A stretch of 64,000 nt of DNA from Pseudomonadota bacterium (lineage in GTDB: Bacteria > Myxococcota_A > UBA9042 > GCA-2863065): assembly GCA_005776725.1 (NCBI GenBank), contig SXOO01000032.1:1-64000 (forward strand), given 5' to 3'. Position numbers and translations under genes: made by a program. A model generated the notes under the pieces. That model was given only the letters and a program-made list of their open reading frames with translations, made no database searches and was not told the origin of the DNA. Positions 59,413 through 64,000 of the stretch are shown here, piece by piece. The number at the start of each line of letters is the position of its first letter. The stretch's first letter is position 1.

Positions 59413-60220
59413 CCTCTATCTCCTCCCTCGCCTGGGGCGACGCCAGGATCACCCGGTTCATGGGCGTCACCGCTCTCGGTAGGGACGACCAGCGTACCGA
59501 AAAGCCGGCTCGCTCCAACCGATAGGTGCGGTCGATGTCTGCCGCGTCCACCACCCCGAGGCTCTCCCGAAGCGCCGCGGGTGCGGACTGCGCCGTCCCT
59601 TCATAACAGCAGGGCACCACGACGAGCGGCCCGCCGCCCGCGATGGCAGCGTCGACGGCGCGGTCGCTTCGCACCCCGCACGCGTGCACCGCCAGGATCC
59701 CGGCGCCGGTCGGCAGGAGGGGCAGGGCGCGCTTCAGGGGCGCTTCCAGCCAACGGACCTTGGCCGCCGTCCACGGGGCCACCTCGGCCACCGCGGCCAT
59801 CACGCGCTCGTGGTTGCCCGGACGGCGCTCATCAACGAGCCAGAGGCTCTCGATGGTCCTCTCGAAGGCCGCCAGGAGCAGCCCGGCCAGACCATGCCCG
59901 CAGCAGAGGTCGACGACGGTCGTGCGCTTCATCGCGCTGCGGGCCCGCGCCGCGACCTCGAACGACTCCCAGACCTCCTTCGCGGGTAGGGCGCGACGTT
60001 CCACCAGAGCGCGCAACAGCTTGTCCTCGAGACGATCGCCTTGCACCGCGACCAGCGCTCGTCGATCGACCCGCCCGCGAGACGCGGCGTGGGCAGCCAG
60101 GTCTGGATCGTTCAGCCGCCGAAACGCCCGGAAGCTGGCGTCCGGCGCGACCGGCGCCGCGGCGTGGTCATGACCCACGGGTTGTTCTTCGTTGCGGGGC
60201 GCAGCAAGACGCCGGGGCAC
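59402..60220 (-). CDS. SAM-dependent methyltransferase-like protein
   Basis: A 272-residue protein from GTG 60220 (another GTG at 60178 is possible). The core shows VVDLCCGHGLAGLLLAAF as SAM loop, VHACGVRSD, and VVVPCCYEG, the same order as in the larger protein at 33411-34715. The family (PF13679 type) is mostly unassigned but RNA-linked in characterised relatives. Coupling with a GNAT gene suggests sequential modification of one target, which is an inference. Confidence 0.75.
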   Translation of the reverse strand: MPRRLAAPRNEEQPVGHDHAAAPVAPDASFRAFRRLNDPDLAAHAASRGRVDRRALVAVQGDRLEDKLLRALVERRALPAKEVWESFEVAARARSAMKRTTVVDLCCGHGLAGLLLAAFERTIESLWLVDERRPGNHERVMAAVAEVAPWTAAKVRWLEAPLKRALPLLPTGAGILAVHACGVRSDRAVDAAIAGGGPLVVVPCCYEGTAQSAPAALRESLGVVDAADIDRTYRLERAGFSVRWSSLPRAVTPMNRVILASPQAREEIEDVG

Positions 60221-60382
60221 GAGGGCCTGGGGTTTCGAGAGCGCCTCGCAAGGTGGTGTAAGCGGGGTCCATGCGACGCTTCGCAGATATCACGAAGTCC
60301 GAGCTCTGACGGCAGCGACCTCGGCCCCTCGAACCGGTCGGGCGTCGGTGCGTGCGCGCGCCGGTTCCGTTAGGCTGCGCGC

Positions 60383-61879
60383 GTGCGTTGGCTCCTCCCC
60401 TGCTTTCTCGCGTGCTCCAGCGGCACCTACGCGGTCGACGCCGAGGTGCCCAAGGGCGGTGACGCCAGCGACGAGCAGGGGCCCACCGGACCTCCCAAGA
60501 TCGCCACTGGAATCGTCTCCGGCTACGCGTTCGACGGCCGCACGGGCAAGCCGCTCAGCGCCGTATCGGTCACCACCGAGCCTCCCCTGGAGGCCGTGAC
60601 CACCAACCAGTCCGGCGGCTACGCGATCAACGCGGGCCAGGCCTTCGGGCGCCTCACCGTGCGCGCCACGCGCGACGGATACGTGCAGCGGGACGTGGCC
60701 TGCGTCACGCTCAAGCCCGGTCGCAGCGTCATCGCCGACCTCACGCTGGTGGCCCCAGCCGACGACGCCACGCCTTGTCAGCCGGCCTGCGACGCCACCA
60801 CCGAGTGCGTGTCTGGCGTCTGCGTCACGCGCTGCAACCCGCCGTGCGGCTGCGGCGACCGCTGCACGGCCGCGGGGGCGTGCGAGCCTGATCCCGACGC
60901 GCCCTCCGCGGGGACTTGCGGCGCCAACGCGATCGCCCTGGGCGCGGGCGTGTGTGAGTGCGAGGCCGGCAGGGTCCCGTCGGGCGACGGTCGTTCGTGT
61001 ACGGTGCCTCCCCAGGACGAGGGATCTTGCCCCCCCGGCGCGTCGCGCACCCCCTCCGGCAGCTGCGCGTGCGCGGGCGGAAGTATCCCCAACGCGCTTG
61101 GCGACGCGTGCGTACCTGTGGACGAGCTGGCGGTGGTCACGCCGCTGGCGGGCGTTCAGGTCGGAGACCACGTCGCTGTGCGCCCGGACGCCCCCCGCGG
61201 CCTGGCGCTGCACGAGGGCCAGCTCTGGCTCGGCTACGCCGGCGTCCTCACCGTGGAGCGCTTGGACGGTCAATCGGTGTGGCCCCTGGGGCTGGACGGC
61301 GCGCGCCTTGTCGACCTGGCGTCGGGGCCACAAGGCTTGTGGCTGGTGCTGGACGGCCAAGGATCCGATCGCCCCACGCTCAGCCTCCTCGACCCGGTCA
61401 CCGGCGTAGTCCAGGCCCTCGGGGCCAACGACTTCGACGCCTCGCCGGGTATCGCGTTCGACGGCGCGCGCCTTGCGTCCCTGGAAGGGAGCCGGCTGGT
61501 ACGCCGCAGCGCCGACCTGGCCCAGCTGGTGGCGTTCTCCACCCTGGAGCTCACCGACCCGCCCGACCTCTCGGTCACGCCTCCCAGTCTGGGCTCCTTC
61601 AACGCCCCGGCGGTGGCGTTTCTGGCGCTCACCGGCAACCGGGCGCTCGCGTGGGAGGGCAGCGTGTTCGACGGCTCGCGCTGGCTCACGGCGCTGGCGG
61701 TGCTGAACGCGGCGCACCCAACGCGGTCGGCGCGCGTCGACACGCTGTTCCTGGACCTGGGCGCGTCCCACGTACGCGGCCTGGAGGCCACGGGCACACG
61801 CGGGTGGGTGCTGGTGGACGGCGCCGGCGTCGCCGACGGCCCCGCCCTCCCTGCCGTGGTGGAGCTGGACCTTGAGTAA
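60383..61879 (+). CDS. Lipoprotein with carboxypeptidase-regulatory-like and Cys-rich domains
   Basis: A 498-residue lipoprotein starting at GTG (MRWLLPCFLAC lipobox region). Residues about 45-125 form a carboxypeptidase regulatory-like (Ig-like) domain (VSGYAFDGRTGKPLSAVSV, TRDGYVQRDV). Residues about 130-240 are Cys-rich (CNPPCGCGDRC). The rest is a propeller-like region (LALHEGQLWLGYAGVLTVE). The function is unknown. Its end overlaps the start of the next gene by eight bases. Confidence 0.8.
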   Translation: MRWLLPCFLACSSGTYAVDAEVPKGGDASDEQGPTGPPKIATGIVSGYAFDGRTGKPLSAVSVTTEPPLEAVTTNQSGGYAINAGQAFGRLTVRATRDGYVQRDVACVTLKPGRSVIADLTLVAPADDATPCQPACDATTECVSGVCVTRCNPPCGCGDRCTAAGACEPDPDAPSAGTCGANAIALGAGVCECEAGRVPSGDGRSCTVPPQDEGSCPPGASRTPSGSCACAGGSIPNALGDACVPVDELAVVTPLAGVQVGDHVAVRPDAPRGLALHEGQLWLGYAGVLTVERLDGQSVWPLGLDGARLVDLASGPQGLWLVLDGQGSDRPTLSLLDPVTGVVQALGANDFDASPGIAFDGARLASLEGSRLVRRSADLAQLVAFSTLELTDPPDLSVTPPSLGSFNAPAVAFLALTGNRALAWEGSVFDGSRWLTALAVLNAAHPTRSARVDTLFLDLGASHVRGLEATGTRGWVLVDGAGVADGPALPAVVELDLE

Positions 61880-62960
61880 CCCCTCTCCAAGCTCGCGCGC
61901 CCTGGTCGCGCTACTACTAGCCCTGCTGACGGGGAGCTGCGAGGTGTTCCTCGGGGGCCCGGCTTCCACCACTCCTGGCTACACGCCGGCCGAGGGCACG
62001 TTGCCGGTCGGCGCCGAGTGCAACGGCTACGACGGCTGCGTGCCGGGTGCCGAGTGCAAGGAGCTCGGCGCCGACGCGCGCGCTGTCTGCACGCGCGCGT
62101 GTACGGCCGGCAGCTGCCCGGAGGGGTCGCGTTGCACCGAGACGCCCGAGGGTTCCCTCTGCCTCGCCCGCTGCGAGAAGCACGACGACTGCGGCGCGTT
62201 TTCTCCGCTCCTCTGCGTAGACACCGGCCACGGCGAGGCGGTGTGTTATCCCGACGGCGCCACCTCCGGCGAGGTGGTGCCCAAGGTGGCCCTGGCCGTG
62301 GTGCGCGTAGCGATCCGCGGCCCGTCGAACAGCCCGGGCCTCGAGCCGGGCCGCACCGCCACGCTCGAGGTGGAGGTTGCCAACGTGGGGTCGCGCAAGC
62401 TCATGGACCTCACGGGCACGCTCGAGAAGACCACCGCGCTGATCACCAACGTCGAGGGCGCCGCCAGCGGCCCGCACTACCTCTCGCTCGACGGACGCGC
62501 CACGGTGACCAACGCGCAGCTCACGGTGGACCCCACGGCCCCCGACGGTGCGCCGCTCACGTTGGTGCTCCACCTGCGCGACGGAGAGGCCGGCGCGGTG
62601 CTCGACCTGCCGATCGACCTCCGCGTCGAGGCGCGGCTCGCGCACCTCGTCACCAGCCGCGTCGAGGCAACCGTGAGCGGCGACCCGGCCGCGTCCCTGG
62701 CCGAAGGCGTCGCCACACGCGTCGAGGTCTACGCGCGCAACGTGGGCCTCACGTCCACCGCCGAGGCCGCGGTCACCGCCACCGTTACCGGGCCGGCCAC
62801 CGGGCAGCTCGAGGCGGCCAGCCTCAGCTACGTGTCGCCCCTCGGCGAGGCGCTCGTGGCCGAGGGCACGCTCACGCGGACCGGGGCCGGTCTCGTCCAG
62901 GCCAAGCTGCAGTACAGCGGCGCCAACCTTCCGGCCACCACCGACACGCTCGACCTCTGA
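61872..62960 (+). CDS. Lipoprotein with Cys-rich N-terminal and Ig-like region
   Basis: A 362-residue lipoprotein. The TTG start overlaps the previous gene by eight bases; the signal ends LLTGSC. Residues about 40-125 carry ten cysteines (CNGYDGCVPGAEC, CTAGSCPEGSRC). The remaining 230 residues are Thr/Val-rich tandem Ig-like segments (LEPGRTATLEVEVANVGSRK). No catalytic motif is seen. It forms a pair with the preceding lipoprotein, probably a surface complex. Confidence 0.8.
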   Translation: MSNPSPSSRALVALLLALLTGSCEVFLGGPASTTPGYTPAEGTLPVGAECNGYDGCVPGAECKELGADARAVCTRACTAGSCPEGSRCTETPEGSLCLARCEKHDDCGAFSPLLCVDTGHGEAVCYPDGATSGEVVPKVALAVVRVAIRGPSNSPGLEPGRTATLEVEVANVGSRKLMDLTGTLEKTTALITNVEGAASGPHYLSLDGRATVTNAQLTVDPTAPDGAPLTLVLHLRDGEAGAVLDLPIDLRVEARLAHLVTSRVEATVSGDPAASLAEGVATRVEVYARNVGLTSTAEAAVTATVTGPATGQLEAASLSYVSPLGEALVAEGTLTRTGAGLVQAKLQYSGANLPATTDTLDL

Positions 62961-63076
62961 GCGCTGGCGCACTCCGAACCGTCAGAAGAGCGGACGAAGC
63001 AGCTCGACACCTAGCGGGTGGTTTGGCTCGAGCAGCCCCCGAACCCGCCTGACCACGGGCCGCGATCGCTTCCTGA

Positions 63077-64000
63077 TCGGGTGGGAACCGACGCAACCGT
63101 TTTCTCGAGCGCGACCTTCGCATCGCGCTCACCGTGGCGGACGCGCTTCGCTTCGCTCACGCCCGCGGCATCGTGCAGTGCGACGTCAAGCCAGAGGACG
63201 TGGTCATCGGCGAGTTCGACGAGGTCTACGTCATCGACTGGGGCTCAGCCACCGCTCTGGATGGTGCGCCGGCGCCGTCACCCTCGAGCCCCAACCACGT
63301 CGTCCCCGAGCTGCACGGGCAGGAGCCGCGCGCGCTCCGTGCCACCGACGTCTTCGGGCTTGGGGCGGCCCTGTACTTCGTGCTGACGGGTCAGCGCCGG
63401 AGCCTGGAGCGGCCGTCGGGGCACGAGCTCCCGGAGGAGCTGGCCACGGTGCTCGACAAGGCGTGTGCTGCGGCCCCGCCCGACCGCTACGCCACCGTGG
63501 AAGAGTTCGCGGCCGCGCTGCGTGCGTTCAGCGCGCACCGTGAAGCCGGCACGCTCGCGGCTGCGGGTGTTTTTCTCGTCGACGATGAGCTGCTGGCTGC
63601 TATCGAGGCGAACGACCCCGGCGCCTGGCTGATCTTTGGTGAGGCCCGCCTGCGTCTCGAAGCGGCGCTCGAGGGCTGGTCCGAGTGTGTGGCTGCCCGA
63701 GACGGGCTCTCACGGGCCGTGGACGCGGTTGTCCCCTGGCAGCTCGCGCGTGACGAAGTCGGCGCCGTTGAAGCGCTCCTCGACGAGCTCAGCGACGAAG
63801 CGCGGGCACGTTGGCAGCCCGCCGCGCGCGCGGCTCGCGCGCGCATCGCGGCGGAGCGGGCTGACGCGGCCGAGAACGACCGGAGCGTGAGCCTTCGGGC
63901 GGGGCGGCTGCTGAGCGTCCCGCTCCTCGTTGTGTCGGCCCTGCTCGCCTTCTCGACGAGCCTCTTCCACGGGGAGAGAGCGCTCGGAGGCCCGGCGCTC
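63077..64000 (+). pseudogene. Ser/Thr protein kinase fragment, 5'-truncated, continues past window
   Basis: The frame opens just after TGA 63074-63076 and runs to the window end (308 codons). It encodes the C-lobe of an STK: FLERDLRIALTVADALRFAH, the catalytic loop IVQCDVKPEDV (HRDLKPEN expected: His, Arg and Asn are replaced, the catalytic Asp kept), DWGSA in place of DFG, DVFGLGAALYFVLTGQ and a membrane helix (LLSVPLLVVSALLAFSTSLF). The N-lobe with the Gly loop, Lys and Glu is absent and no start codon with a ribosome site precedes it. It is probably a decayed kinase; the remote 3' part may still be intact. Confidence 0.6.

Overview
The window is very G+C-rich DNA, with G or C at most third codon positions. 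Its gene content points to a Myxococcota-type (formerly deltaproteobacterial) chromosome. The clues are many secreted lipoproteins with acidic D/A/V linkers and Cys-rich, MopE-like, thrombospondin-type-3, FG-GAP or BNR repeats, a type II secretion GspL-GspM-GspN trio with a PilM-like GspL, a DUF3105 lipoprotein, SGNH hydrolases and a Ser/Thr-kinase remnant. No rRNA, tRNA or CRISPR array was recognised, so placement below phylum level is not possible.

Layout. 0-9.6 kb: the 3' end of an unknown gene, an FG-GAP lipoprotein, a relic of an AAA-type ATPase, a 1531-residue calcium-repeat lipoprotein, a candidate 48-residue protein and a subtilisin-like lipoprotein protease. 9.7-15.1 kb: acyl-CoA dehydrogenase, unknown lipoprotein, membrane-anchored SGNH hydrolase, SDR oxidoreductase. 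15.3-17.1 kb: a cluster of three VapBC-like toxin-antitoxin pairs, one of them broken, around a 58-bp attC-like inverted repeat. 17.1-24.9 kb: second SGNH hydrolase, exported protein, a coupled radical SAM/adenylate-forming ligase pair, a SUKH-like protein with a lipoprotein, and a Cys-repeat lipoprotein. 24.9-31.3 kb: thpR, gspN, gspM, gspL and a GAF-domain protein, all leftward. 31.4-46.4 kb: mostly housekeeping and export genes (propeller/di-haem cytochrome, methyltransferase coupled to a U32/RlhA-type protein, SlyD, an outer-membrane barrel candidate, DUF3105, GNAT, release-factor-like protein, SMP-30-like propeller, DUF4013, BNR protein, an N-acetylglutamate synthase-like protein and a second SDR).

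46.5-56.8 kb is accessory. Gene relics lie beside a 2729-residue leaderless protein and a translationally coupled membrane protein. These two genes are bracketed by two inverted 62-bp hairpin repeats that match at 57 of 62 positions. This is the most novel part of the window: a giant beta-repeat protein with tandem modules of about 200 residues, delivered or assembled by an unknown route. 56.8-64 kb: four more lipoproteins, a GNAT/methyltransferase pair, and a 5'-truncated Ser/Thr protein kinase running off the window end.

The general theme is envelope and secreted biology (about a dozen lipoproteins, T2SS parts, a protease and SGNH enzymes), with islands of gene decay at 2.3, 16, 46.5-47.7 and 63 kb.
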